Shown here: positions 20,939 to 30,673 of the stretch, piece after piece
Position numbering within the stretch: the stretch's first letter is position 1
Layout: every line of letters starts with the position of its first letter
NCBI GenBank assembly: GCA_015179125.1
Contig: WHVA01000137.1
Location: 167,797 to 231,796 of the forward strand
Length of the DNA stretch: 64,000 nucleotides
Direction: 5' to 3'
Source: Gautieria morchelliformis
Taxonomy: Eukaryota; Basidiomycota; Agaricomycetes; Gomphales; Gomphaceae
Translations under genes and position numbers: made by a program
The notes under the pieces: generated by a model
What the model was told of the DNA's origin: nothing
Seen by the model: only the letters and a program-made list of their open reading frames with translations
Databases searched by the model: none

Positions 20939-21530
20939 CCCGTCAACGTCCACAACGCGAACAACGGCCCCGAGACAATGGGCCGCTGACATTCTCCGTG
21001 CTCCGATAGACAAGGAGCACTGGATGATCGTGGGATGGGAGGACGCCCTCGTCATCGTCCACCTGGATGATTGCGCAACGTGTGTGGACTACGCCGCGCA
21101 CCTTAGGGCCGCGACCGGCACCCGCAAGGTCAAGTTGCGGGATGAAGACATCAGCGACACCGTCGATGCAGCTTGGGGATGGCTCCCAAGGGGCATCGCA
21201 CGTGACGCGCGAGAAGAGCCCCTCCGGGACGTCCACGACCTCAAAAAAGAGGTCAAGGAGCTAGAACGCGCGGTCGAGGACCGCGACGATGCGCTCGTAA
21301 CCGAGCACGCCAGGATCAAGGAACTGGAGCAGCAGCTGAGTGCAGCCCAGCTCCAGGTTACCCTGGTCCACGCTGCCTCAAAAAGGCCGCGACATGACCC
21401 GGCCACGGACCCAGTGGCCGGGCCATCTTCACCTCACGCAACGGCGCCGTTGCCGGCGTGCGCAACCTCGGGGCTAGCGTCCCGATTGTCGGCGCCGACT
21501 CCGACCACGACAACGACGGAAGGGCAGAGC

Positions 21531-22091
21531 TGTTACGATACGATCCGTCGTAAGGTTGACCGAGGTCGGGAACGAAACCCGAGGCAAGGTCCGAGGTTAC
21601 GGGGCGAGGTTTGGATGGGGAAGTCGGAGAGGGACTTGGCTTCAGCTTATGTGCTGCGCCGACCCTACGCACGAGTCCCAATTTCGGAGGTAAATGAATA
21701 AGAGGCGAGGTTCTGGCTTAAGAGGCGAGGCGTAGAAACTAGCTAGGGATCGAAGGGACACGATAGTTGATTTTCAGACTGAGGAGTAGGAATGCATACA
21801 AGGGGGTTATATACGGACGAGGTGCAAGTCAGGGGCGAACGGATTAGTGGAGGTCAGGGCGAGGTCAGGAGACCGAGGTCAGGGCGAGGTAATATACGAA
21901 TGATGCGTGATGGAGCGGAATCAGTAACTAAGGGGATACGGGCATGGGATCAAGGTCGGATATGAGTTCAAGCTCGGGATCGGGCTCGGGCACGGATAAG
22001 TATCATATGTACTCGGGCATGAATATCACAAGGCTCGGGCTCGGAAGAAGGTTCTACCGGTAAGTAGCCGGCCAAAGGCCGGGTCCTTACA
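21531..22091 (-). repeat. 3' LTR of C2
   Basis: 561 bp; plus-strand ends TGTTACGATACG and GGTCCTTACA. On the minus strand a TATATAA promoter box lies at about 21807-21814. The equivalent in the 5' LTR is near 28770, where it would drive gag-pol. Confidence 0.92.
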
Positions 22092-22104
22092 GTATTCCCC
22101 CCTC
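22092..22104 (-). other. Polypurine tract of C2
   Basis: Minus strand GAGGGGGGAATAC immediately before the 3' LTR start TGTAAGGACC. Confidence 0.75.
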
Positions 22105-22263
22105 ATGGCCGAGACCCTCGAGGCCGTAATGTGAACAGGGTTCGCCTATCCTTGAATCTAGATCTCGGTCCGATGTTAAGTAGCCGGAAAGGCGAAGCTT
22201 AAATCGTAGCCGAGGTTGGATAAAAGGGTGGGTAGGAGGCAGCGAACCCCATTGCCAACTAAT

Positions 22264-23404
22264 ATGGTGCGCCCTCAAGCCCTCTTCAGCTCAGCCGTCG
22301 ACGAGAACAGCGTGAACAACGCGTTCGACCAGACTTTGTTGTCTGAGGAGAACGGAGCCTCAGGCGAGGTTACGCCCGAGGATCGACCCGAGGTTGGCAC
22401 ATTGCCAATTGATGAGACGGGGGCCATCGACATGCGGCAGCCGTGGCAGGAAGGACCGAGTGGAAAGAAGGTGAGTACCGTAGTCGTCTAATAATGGGCG
22501 CTGCTGATTTGTCTAGTATAAACGCATGTTATTCTCCTACCACCCGACCGACTTGTCCCTATACGGGTACAAGCTCGCCGACGGGGGACCTCGCGAGTGG
22601 CAGCTCGCGACCAAGGCCGAGGCGAGGTGCGCGCGCTGCGAAGAGCGCGACTATACGTGCCTTCGGGCCGTTAGTCTCGACTTCGGCCTCGCCGACCAGG
22701 GTGCTTGCGTGTGGTGCAGGACCCGTTCCTTGGGTTGTAGTATCGCCCAAGGTCGCCGCAGCAAGGCAACCCCAGGCAAGGGTCAGGCGGGTACCGCGAG
22801 TAAGAAGCGAGCGAGGAGCGAGGAGGCCGAGGATGGACCGAGGCCGAGGAAAGAGGCCAAGGTTCAGGACGAAGTTGCAGAGGACGACGACTCGAGTGAT
22901 TGGGTCGAGAGGAACCTCGAGATGAGGGTAGAGCGGATGGAAGCGAGGTTGAGCGAGGAGAAGGGTAAGGAGACTGGGGAAGTGAGGCAGCGTGAGGAGA
23001 CAGAGGTCGGGGAAGCGAGGCAGACTGAGGGGGAGGAAACCGAGGTTGGAGGTCGGAGGGCGAAAAAGGACAAGAAGACGAAAAGATCGGAGCGAAGTGC
23101 GGAGATGAGGGAGTTGATAGCGGCGGTGAGGGATGTGGGACAGAAGGTTGGCGAGGTTGGGGAGAGGGTGTGCGAGTTGCTAGGGGAGTTTAGGGCTGCG
23201 AATGACAGGATGAGCAGGGCGGACGTGGAGTTCATGAGGATAAGGAGGAGGCGGAATTATTTGAAGCGGATGCAGGGGGCGAGAGACTTGGCGGATTATG
23301 GGGGACATGGGGGTCTGGTGGAGCGAAGTAGTAGCAGTAATGAGGAGGAGTCAGGCGAGGGGAGCGAGGAGAGCGAGGGAGAGGATATGAGGATGGTGGA
23401 ATAA
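22264..23404 (+). CDS. Antisense accessory gene of C2: putative Zn2Cys6-like DNA-binding protein
   Basis: Plus-strand gene between the 3' LTR and the end of pol. Start ATG 22264 (MVRPQALFSSAVDENSVNN), with A at -3 and G at +4 and a TATA-like GATAAAAG about 40 bp upstream. Exon 1 22264-22470, intron 22471-22516 (GTGAGT...GTCTAG), exon 2 to TAA 23404; about 364 residues. Six cysteines at residues about 107-143 read C-x2-C-x6-C-x15-C-x2-C-x6-C (CARCEERDYTC ... CVWCRTRSLGC). That is the fungal binuclear zinc cluster spacing with a somewhat long central loop. A nuclear-signal-like basic patch (KKRARSEE, PRPRKEAKV), a Glu/Arg-rich coiled-coil region and an acidic Ser/Glu tail follow. The intact frame and spliceable intron argue for function. 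It could regulate the element or host genes; that is inference. Confidence 0.7.
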
Positions 23405-23507
23405 CTAGTAAATGGAATAATAGACTTTTCTTGGATTTTATCGATTTTGTTTTGAAGGGTTTTTGTCATCTAACTACCGGGGTCATGGGGATTAACAGGG
23501 AAAACGA

Positions 23508-26500
23508 TCATAGAGCAGTCAAGGGGCCGGGCTTGCCCGGGTAAGAGTCATGGAATTCCGTGACCAGCTCCGAGGCATGATCAAGCTCGGAAGCGAGGAT
23601 CCACGAGGTTTCTTCGTCGGTACCTTCGTAACCAGTCCACCTAACAAGGTAGAGTAATTTGCAGCTCTTGCGCCTATTATCGATCTTCGAGTCGAGGATT
23701 TCGGAAACCTCGAACTCGGGTTCGCCGTCGATAACGACTGGGGGCGGAGGCGGCTGAACTCGGTTTGGTATGGTGTTGGGCGAGGCTGGTTCGAGCATAG
23801 ATACGTGGAAGACCGGATGGACTGAATGCATGTGTTCTGGAAGTCGAAGGGTGAAGGAGTGAGTACCCGCTCGGGAAATGATTTCAAAAGGACCCAAGAA
23901 CTTCTCGGCGAGCTTCTTGGTAGGCCGAGTTGTTCGAAAGTACTGTGCCTTTACAAAAGCGAGGGATCCTACTTGGAAATCAGGAGCGGGCTTGCGACGA
24001 ACATCGGCCGAGGCTTGGTAAGTTTTCTGAGCCTCGAGGATGGCGTGGCGAAGTTCTTGGTGAAGCTCGTCCAGGTCAATCACGAAGTCTCGGGCTCGTG
24101 CCGAGGCGAGGTCGCGCTCGGGGTGAACTGCGAGGTTCGGATGGTAGCCTTTATTGGCAAAGAATGGGGAGACGCCGGTGGTTGCGCTCGGCGCGTTGTT
24201 GTAGGCGAACTTGGCTAGGGGAAGGAGCGAAGCCCAATTGGACTGCTGATAGTTGCAATAGATCCTGAGGTACTGTTCCAAAGTTTGGTTAGCACGCTCG
24301 GTCTGACCGTCACCCTCGGGATGATATCCCGAGGTGAAATGCAACCGCATGTCCAAAGCTTTCCCTAGGGAACGCCAGAAGTGCGAAACAAACTCGGAAC
24401 CCCTGTCCGAGGTGACGTGCGAGGGGACTCCATGCTTTGAAAAGACATGAAGAACGAAGAGGTGAGCGAGCTCCTGCGAGGTTATCTTGTCTGTGGTTGG
24501 AATGAAGATAACCTGCTTAGTGAAGCGGTCAACAATCATTAGGATGGAGGTGAACTCGGATGAAGGGGGGAGTTGCTCAATGAAATCCATAGAGATGGAA
24601 TTCCAAGGTTTCTCGGGAACAGGAAGTTGCTTGAGGAGACCATAGGGTTTGTGACGTTGCGGCTTGCTTCGCATACAAGTGGTACACGTCTTGCAATACT
24701 CCTTGACAAAGGATCTAATCCCTGGCCAAGTATAGTCTCGTCGGATCAGCTCCAAGGTCTTGTTGACCCCGAAGTGTCCCGAGAGAATGTGATCGTGCTT
24801 GTATTGCAGGATGCGAAGTCGAAGGTCTTGGGCCGCTGGAACATAGGTTCGGTTGTCAAGTTTGAGAAATCCCTCGGGGTCTGTGGTCCACCTCGGGTCA
24901 TTAACCAAGCCGAGGTGCGACTTGGCTATGGGGTCCGAGGGGAGGTTTGCTAGTATGTCAGCTCGGATCTGCTCGGTATCAAGCAGTGAAGCGGCTCGGA
25001 GTACGATGGGAGCGAGGTTAGTGGCTCTAAGGGACGATGCCAGCTGGTGCTGAGTAAACACTGGCCGTAGGTTCTGCGGGTTTATGGTGGCATAGTCGCT
25101 ATTCCCCTCTTTAAGGTAGACGTCCCATCGTCTGGTGAGAGAGTCAGGCTTCGTTCCGAGGCGACCAGGTCGGAAGCGTATGGCGAGGTTGAACTGGGAA
25201 AGGTATTCCGACCACCGAGCTTGACGACGGGTCAAGAGCTTCGTAGTTGAAAAGTATTCGAGGTTCTTGTGATCGGTGATAACGTCAACTGGTTCGCCTG
25301 AGCCCTCTAGGTAGTGTCGCCAGCGTTGAAAGGCTTCAAAAATGGCGAGGAGCTCCTTGTCGTGAACATCGTAGTTGAGCTCGGTAGAGGTGAATGTGCG
25401 GGAGTGGAAAGCGACGGGATGAAGTTCGCCTTCCGAGGTTCGTAGTGATAAGATTGCCGCTAAGGCATAATCTGATGCATCAGTCTCTACGATCAGTGGA
25501 AGGTCAGGAATCCAGTGAGTAAGGATAGGGGCGGTAGTGAACGCCCTCTTCAACAGGTTGAAAGCCCGTCGACAATCCTCGGAAAAATTCCAAGGGGTAC
25601 CCTTGCGGGTAAGTCGGGTGAGAGGAATGGTGATGTCGGAGTAGTTGTGAATGAAACGTCGGTAGAAGTTGGCGAAGCCGAGGAAGGATTGGATGTCGCG
25701 AACTTTGCGAGGTTCAGGCCAGTCTTGAATGACCTTTACTTTGTCATCTGCCATAGTGAGGCCCTCGGGAGAGAGTATGTAGCCGAGGAATTCAACCGAG
25801 TCGCGATGGAACTCGCATTTGTCTTCTTTGGCGAAGAGGTTGTTGAGTCGTAGTCGTCGCAAGACTTCCTTGACATGTTCAACATGTTTGGAGGGGTCAC
25901 TGGAGTAGATTAGAATGTCATCCAAGTATACCACCACACAAACGTCCAAAAGGTCGGCGAACACCTCGTTCATGAATCTCTGGAAGGCAGCAGGGCCATT
26001 AGTGAGACCAAATGGCATGACCAACCATTCGAACGACCCATAGCGAGTCCTGAAGGCGGTCTTCCATTCGTCACCCTCGGCCACCCGTACGAGGTGGTAA
26101 GCGTGACGAAGGTCAATTTTCGTATAGATGCGAGCATTCTTTGGAGCATCAAGTAAGTCAGCAATCAATGGCAATGGATACCGATCTTTTTTTGAGATTT
26201 TGTTCAAACCTCGGAAGTCGACACACAACCGAAGTGAGCCATCTTTTTTGCGAACGAACAATACCGGTGCACCATGAGGCGAGCGTGAAGGTCGGATGAA
26301 ACCGATGTTTAAATGCTCGTCGATGAACTCGCGTAGTGCTTTGAGTTCGGAAGCTGAGAGAGAGTAGATGGGACCGATAGGTGGCGAGGTCCCTTCTTCG
26401 AGGTTGATTTTGATATCGTGAGGTCGGTGGGGAGCTAGAGTGTCAGCGCGTGCTTTGCTGAACACATCTGCAAATTCGTGATATACTTCAGGAACATGTT

Positions 26501-27226
26501 TCTTAACGTTCTCAGGAAGCTCGGAAGAGCTTCCTCCCGATGTTGCCCCTCTGGCGAGGAGCTCAGGCGAAGCCAAATTGAGCTGAAACACTTCGGACCC
26601 TTCCAATCTAGATGCGCGCATGAAAGCGGGTGCATTGATTAGGGAAACGAGGGGTGCTTGCAACTTCGGAAGCGAGGTCGGAGGCGGGGGCGAAGATGCC
26701 GTAGGCGAGGTCGAAGTCGTAGCCGAAGCTGAGCGGGCTGACGTCGCCGGGGTCGCTGGAGTCGTTGTTAGGTCGATGGTCTTGAAAGTAATACTGCCCA
26801 ATACCCAGTCAATCGACGGATTGTAGCGGGTGAGCCAGTTGTGGCCAAGTACCATCGAGCAACTTGAGTCGAGCGAGGTTACGTAGAAGGTAACCCATTG
26901 TTGTTCGCCGGTCGGAAAGCAAATGCAGAGGTCTAGAGCTTGGGTAATGGTAGTGTTAGTACTACCGTCAAATAGTTTCAAGGGTATAGGAGAGACAGGA
27001 TAAGCAGGCATGGAGTACTTCTGGACAAATCTGGATTCAATAAAACAGTCTGAGGACCCGCAGTCAACTAATGCAACAAAAGCGACGTTGGGCAGCGAAG
27101 GCGAGGTTAGATCTACATTAAGGGAATCTTTGGACAATGAATGAGAAGCGGCGCTGAGTCTGAGCACACGGGTGAGGTTACCGCAATCCTCGGATCGTGT
27201 GGTTCCGAGGTTGCTACCTATTTTTT
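23508..27226 (-). CDS. pol: C2 pol polyprotein (protease, RT, RNase H, integrase, chromodomain)
   Basis: The pol frame has no ATG before the protease and stays open upstream through the gag stop, in the -1 frame, so a gag-pol fusion is expected. Counting from 27167: protease VDCGSSDCF (34-42); RT LCVDFRGLNKIS (314-325), MPFGLTNGPAAFQ and catalytic YLDD (414-417); RNase H VETDASDYAL (about 540) and TDHKNLEYF; integrase finger HDHILSGHFGVNKT...CTTCMRSK (about 815-860); core SMDFIEQLPPSSEF, TSDRGSEF, YHPEGDGQTERANQ; linker FLGPFEIISRAG; chromodomain EVSEILDSKID, LYLVRWTGYEGTDEETSW (about 1140-1205). 1219 codons from 27167 to the stop at 23508. Strongly Tf2/chromovirus-like. Confidence 0.93.
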
Positions 27227-27229
27227 CAC
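27218..27229 (-). other. Probable -1 ribosomal frameshift site between C2 gag and pol
   Basis: Gag ends GTG AAA AAA TAG. The run of A before the stop allows paired tRNAs on AAA AAA to slip back one base. The pol frame is exactly -1 and open across this point (reading ...GAA AAA ATA GGT AGC). No second in-frame start is available for pol, which supports the frameshift. Confidence 0.6.
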
Positions 27230-28450
27230 CTCCGTAATGGAGGCTGAAGTCCCCTCGTTAGGGGTCTTCGTTGCCCGACCTTTAGAACCGCTACTATTGG
27301 TAGACTTGTTCTTCGGGCAGTCCTTGACGACGTGACCTTTGGTGCCGCAAAGCAGACAAAGTCCTTGGTCGACCCGGCGTTGGCGCTCCTCGGGAAGCAG
27401 TTTGCCATCCTTTCCGAGTTTGCTCGAAATGTTGGGCTGGCTCTTGTTGTTCGAAGAGTTGTTGTCGTTGGAACCCTTGCCGCTGTTGTTAGTCTTGTTG
27501 CGGTTCTTATTGTTATTGGAACCACTGGAAGACTGGTGGTTGTTAGTGGCATTGCTACTGGACTGATTAGTGGTGCGTGCAGGCTGGGAGCTACGACCAT
27601 TGATCATGGCGTCGTATTCCTTTCGCTCCCAGTAACGGCTATCGCATTCCAGCGCGAAGTTCCTAAGCTCGGCGAGGCTGCGGAATCGAGGGAAGTGAAG
27701 TAAGTCGTCCTTGATCCGTTTGGCCAAGCCCTTGTAGGCAAAGTGTCGGAGGGCCGCGTCGTTCCACTGAGTCCGAGTCGAAGCTCGGGCGAAATCGATA
27801 AAGAATCGCGCGGCCTTGTGGTGCTCTTTCATAACGATCTTCTCGAGGTCAATCTCGGCTTGGGCCGCGTTGTCGTATGGGCCGAAGTTAAGCTCGAGCT
27901 CGGCCTTGAAGCTGTCCCAGTCCTCGAGCCAATCTGGCTCGGGTTGGACTTCGCCGAGGATCGCCGGCTCGAAATATTGCAGAGCCGAGCCGGACAGGTA
28001 AGAAATAGCATACTGCACCTTTGAGGCCCCAGTCTTGAACGCGGTGGGGCGATCTCTGAAGTTGAGTACACATTGAAGGAAGAAAGTGCGAAGCTTGGCT
28101 TGGTCAGTACCGTCATAACTATCCGGTTCCTTGACCTTGGCTCGTGCTTCGGATTCGCGAGGTTTCGCGAGTTTGATGAACACTCGACGCATAAGCTCGT
28201 TGTCCTCGAGGTCACCGAGGTCCTCGGGCGGAAGGTTGGGGAGGTCCCGATCGTTGTCAGAACTTCTAGAGCCATCACCTGGATCACCTGGAGGGTCACC
28301 GAGGTTAGCCCTACCTTTGCCTTTGTTACTAGGCTCGGCGGGGTCTGCGAGGGGTATCCCCGGGGACGGGGGTGAATCATCGGGGGCTTCCGAGAAACGT
28401 CGCTGTTCTGAGATACCCCGAAGGGTGCGAGAACGAGTTATCATGGACAT
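27218..28450 (-). CDS. gag: C2 gag (capsid and zinc knuckle)
   Basis: ATG 28450 (MSMITRSRTLRGISEQRRFS), 410 residues, stop TAG 27218-27220. The N-terminal third is Pro/Asp-rich; the capsid domain includes VKEPDSYDGTDQAKLRTFF and WEDWDSFKAEL-type segments (here WLEDWDSFKAELELNFGPYD). An Asn/Ser-rich linker precedes a CCHC knuckle CLLCGTKGHVVKDC near residue 370. It lies directly inside the 5' LTR, 43 bp from its edge. Packages element RNA in cytoplasmic particles. Confidence 0.92.
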   Translation of the reverse strand: MSMITRSRTLRGISEQRRFSEAPDDSPPSPGIPLADPAEPSNKGKGRANLGDPPGDPGDGSRSSDNDRDLPNLPPEDLGDLEDNELMRRVFIKLAKPRESEARAKVKEPDSYDGTDQAKLRTFFLQCVLNFRDRPTAFKTGASKVQYAISYLSGSALQYFEPAILGEVQPEPDWLEDWDSFKAELELNFGPYDNAAQAEIDLEKIVMKEHHKAARFFIDFARASTRTQWNDAALRHFAYKGLAKRIKDDLLHFPRFRSLAELRNFALECDSRYWERKEYDAMINGRSSQPARTTNQSSSNATNNHQSSSGSNNNKNRNKTNNSGKGSNDNNSSNNKSQPNISSKLGKDGKLLPEERQRRVDQGLCLLCGTKGHVVKDCPKNKSTNSSGSKGRATKTPNEGTSASITEVKK

Positions 28451-28493
28451 CGTGAAAAAAGGGATACGTAGGGTGTAAGCAGTCTGAAAATAC

Positions 28494-29054
28494 TGTTACG
28501 ATACGATCCGTCGTAAGGTTGACCGAGGTCGGGAACGAAACCCGAGGCAAGGTCCGAGGTTACGGGGCGAGGTTTGGATGGGGAAGTCGGAGAGGGACTT
28601 GGCTTCAGCTTATGTGCTGCGCCGACCCTACGCACGAGTCCCAATTTCGGAGGTAAACGAATAAGAGGCGAGGTTCTGGCTTAAGAGGCGAGGCGTAGAA
28701 ACTAGCTAGGGATCGAAGGGACACGATAGTTGATTTTCAGACTGAGGAGTAGGAATGCATACAAGGGGGTTATATACGGACGAGGTGCAAGTCAGGGGCG
28801 AACGGATTAGTGGAGGTCAGGGCGAGGTCAGGAGACCGAGGTCAGGGCGAGGTAATATACGAATGATGCGTGATGGAGCGGAATCAGTAACTAAGGGGAT
28901 ACGGGCATGGGATCAAGGTCGGATATGAGTTCAAGCTCGGGATCGGGCTCGGGCACGGATAAGTATCATATGTACTCGGGCATGAATATCACAAGGCTCG
29001 GGCTCGGAAGAAGGTTCTACCGGTAAGTAGCCGGCCAAAGGCCGGGTCCTTACA
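28494..29054 (-). repeat. 5' LTR of C2
   Basis: 561 bp partner of 21531-22091, followed by the duplicated target AGAGC. Drives gag-pol transcription leftwards; TATA-like box near 28770. Confidence 0.92.
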
Positions 29055-30440
29055 AGAGCGCACCTTCCGACTCTGCGTATGGTGTCCCAGATGGATGGGA
29101 GCCCGACTCGTCCGTCTGGAAGACGTACGACCCTGAATGGGCACAGCGGCTGGCAGAGCAGCCAAAGAAAAAGCGCAAGAAATTGCGCGGCTCCCTCCAC
29201 ACCGTCAATGGGCTAGCCATTGCGAAGGAAAGCGCAATCAGCGCTTACCTAGCAGCGTCATCCTCGCACACCATCAACGACCCCACCCTTCAGCGGCGGG
29301 TCGCACAGGTCGAGGCCCAGTACATTGGGCCTGGCGTGGCCCTACCTCCACCGGCGGGGACAGTTCACCCTCCCTACCCGGGGGAGGGACTGATCATCCC
29401 ACTGAGAGATCCACCGATCTCCGAGACGGGCCTCCTACCACGACCAGTAGGAAAGGCCCAACAGCATCGTACTCAATGGTACGACGCCTGCCCGCTCGAC
29501 GACCCACGCTTCGTCGAACTCATAGCGCGGGCAAAAGAAACGCCGCAGCTCGCGTGTACGCGCGAGATGATCGGCGTATTCAAACACATCAAGCGCGAAC
29601 AACGCGCTCGCAATCCCAAAAGGGATTGTCTCGTGATAGCGGGCGGTACCCCGCACGACATCGCGGCCATTCTAAAGGGTTGGATACACAACCCTGAAGG
29701 AATCCCCTCCGCCATCCATGACAACGCGGATGGCACCTTCAACCTAGACCACATGGATGTCTGGATGTGGTTGAAGGCCCTTGCGCCCCGGGTCAAAGGG
29801 GTCGCATCACCGCTCAGGGCGAGACTACTCGACCTCTTCGGCTTGACGGACCAATGGTCGAGCCTCGTCGACGCCAGGGAAGTGCTGACGCCTCAGAGCA
29901 CCACCCTGCGGCTCTCAATCATGGGCCCATTCCCTGTGGAGGGCTGAGCCGGCCCTGACATCTCACTCGCGGAGATCGCGAGATGGTTGGCCCGCTACGC
30001 GGGAGTCACTCGCGAGCGAGCGGCGCGCATTGAACATTACGTTCAGCGCAGCATCACCGGCGCGGCATTCAGCGCCGCCGCCCGTGAGGGCCAACAAAAG
30101 GTCATCGAGACCAGCCATGTGAGGGCCGCGGTGCCACTACCCCTCACTCATGCTCAGCTCGACCAAGAGCTGGCGCGCTTCCGGCCCCCTCCTCAAACGG
30201 AGGACCCGGCCGTTGAGGCCATGCTCCGTGAGGACATGGGCCCCAGCACCCAAGCGGAGACCACCGCTAGTGGTGAGGCCGACCAGCCTCACCCAATCAC
30301 CACCGATGACGCGGAGGTGCCCCCGGAGGAGTCACGTGCTCCTCTGGCCCAATACGACGACGATGACGACGTATTGGCCACTCTAGAGGACTCCCTCATG
30401 GACGACCTCTATGAGTAGTAGTTAACCCCTATAGTTATCT

Positions 30441-30454
30441 ATAGAGGGGGAGGG
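30441..30454 (+). other. Polypurine tract of element B
   Basis: AGAGGGGGAGGG directly before the 3' LTR of B. Confidence 0.75.
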
Positions 30455-30668
30455 TGTAAATAACCCGTGTATCTACATGTACATTAGTTACTTACATAAT
30501 CCCAGTGGGCCCCTTAGGGACCCACTGTATAGTTTATGCATGGGAACCGGCCAGCGGTTCCCATCGCATCTTACCCTTACACTGTCACTACGTAGCATCA
30601 GAATACCACACATTGGTCAAGTTCTGTCGTGCTCTTGTGACCTGAGGCTTAAGATAGATATCTTTACA
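30455..30668 (+). repeat. 3' LTR of element B
   Basis: 214 bp copy of 8689-8902, followed by CTTTG. Differences seen: CACCGTATAG/CACTGTATAG, TGCGTGGG/TGCATGGG and GAGGATTAAG/GAGGCTTAAG. Confidence 0.88.
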
Positions 30669-30673
30669 CTTTG

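Larger units (their letters stand above)
21531..29054 (-). mobile_element. Chromovirus C2, complete Ty3/Gypsy retrotransposon with an antisense gene
   Basis: A 7.52 kb minus-strand element with 561 bp LTRs differing at one noticed site (TAAATGAAT against TAAACGAAT, a CpG transition). The 5 bp duplication AGAGC (21526-21530 and 29055-29059) lies inside B ORF3. Order in element direction: LTR, gag (27218-28450), pol by -1 frameshift (to 23508), the antisense gene (22264-23404, plus strand), polypurine tract, LTR. Gag and pol frames are open, so it was recently active. Confidence 0.93.
20907..30418 (+). pseudogene. Element B ORF3: long sense ORF of unknown function, split by C2
   Basis: ATG 20907 (MMPPKDGMDVDP) to 21530, then from 29060 after C2 and its AGAGC duplication, in the same frame, to TAG 30416-30418, with one internal TGA at 29945. 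About 650 codons. N-terminal block EHWMIVGWEDALVIVHLDDC with C-x2-C-x5-H (CATCVDYAAH); a coiled coil (DLKKEVKELERAVEDRDD...); a Pro/Thr-rich linker; a basic patch KKKRKK; then a conserved-looking block (CPLDDPRFVELIARAKETPQ, MDVWMWLKALAPRVKG) and an acidic tail. A relative of the N-terminal part exists at 3347-4470. No known family recognised. It occupies the place where integrase would be expected. Confidence 0.65.
8689..30668 (+). mobile_element. LTR retrotransposon B (Ty3/Gypsy-like), integrase-deficient, with ORF3
   Basis: Bounded by two 214 bp LTRs (8689-8902 and 30455-30668) and flanked by the 5 bp duplication CTTTG (8684-8688 and 30669-30673) inside the pol of element A. With C1, C2 and the solo LTR removed, the internal sequence is about 8 kb: gag, protease, RT/RNase H, a stub of integrase, then ORF3. 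Frameshifts and in-frame TGA codons inactivate it. The LTRs differ at about three positions, two of them CpG transitions, so B is older than C1 and C2 and younger than A. Confidence 0.88.

Noticed and set aside
22216-22263. Start of the C2 antisense gene at 22216
   Set aside because: The codon is TTG and overlaps a TATA-like motif; ATG 22264 has a better context.
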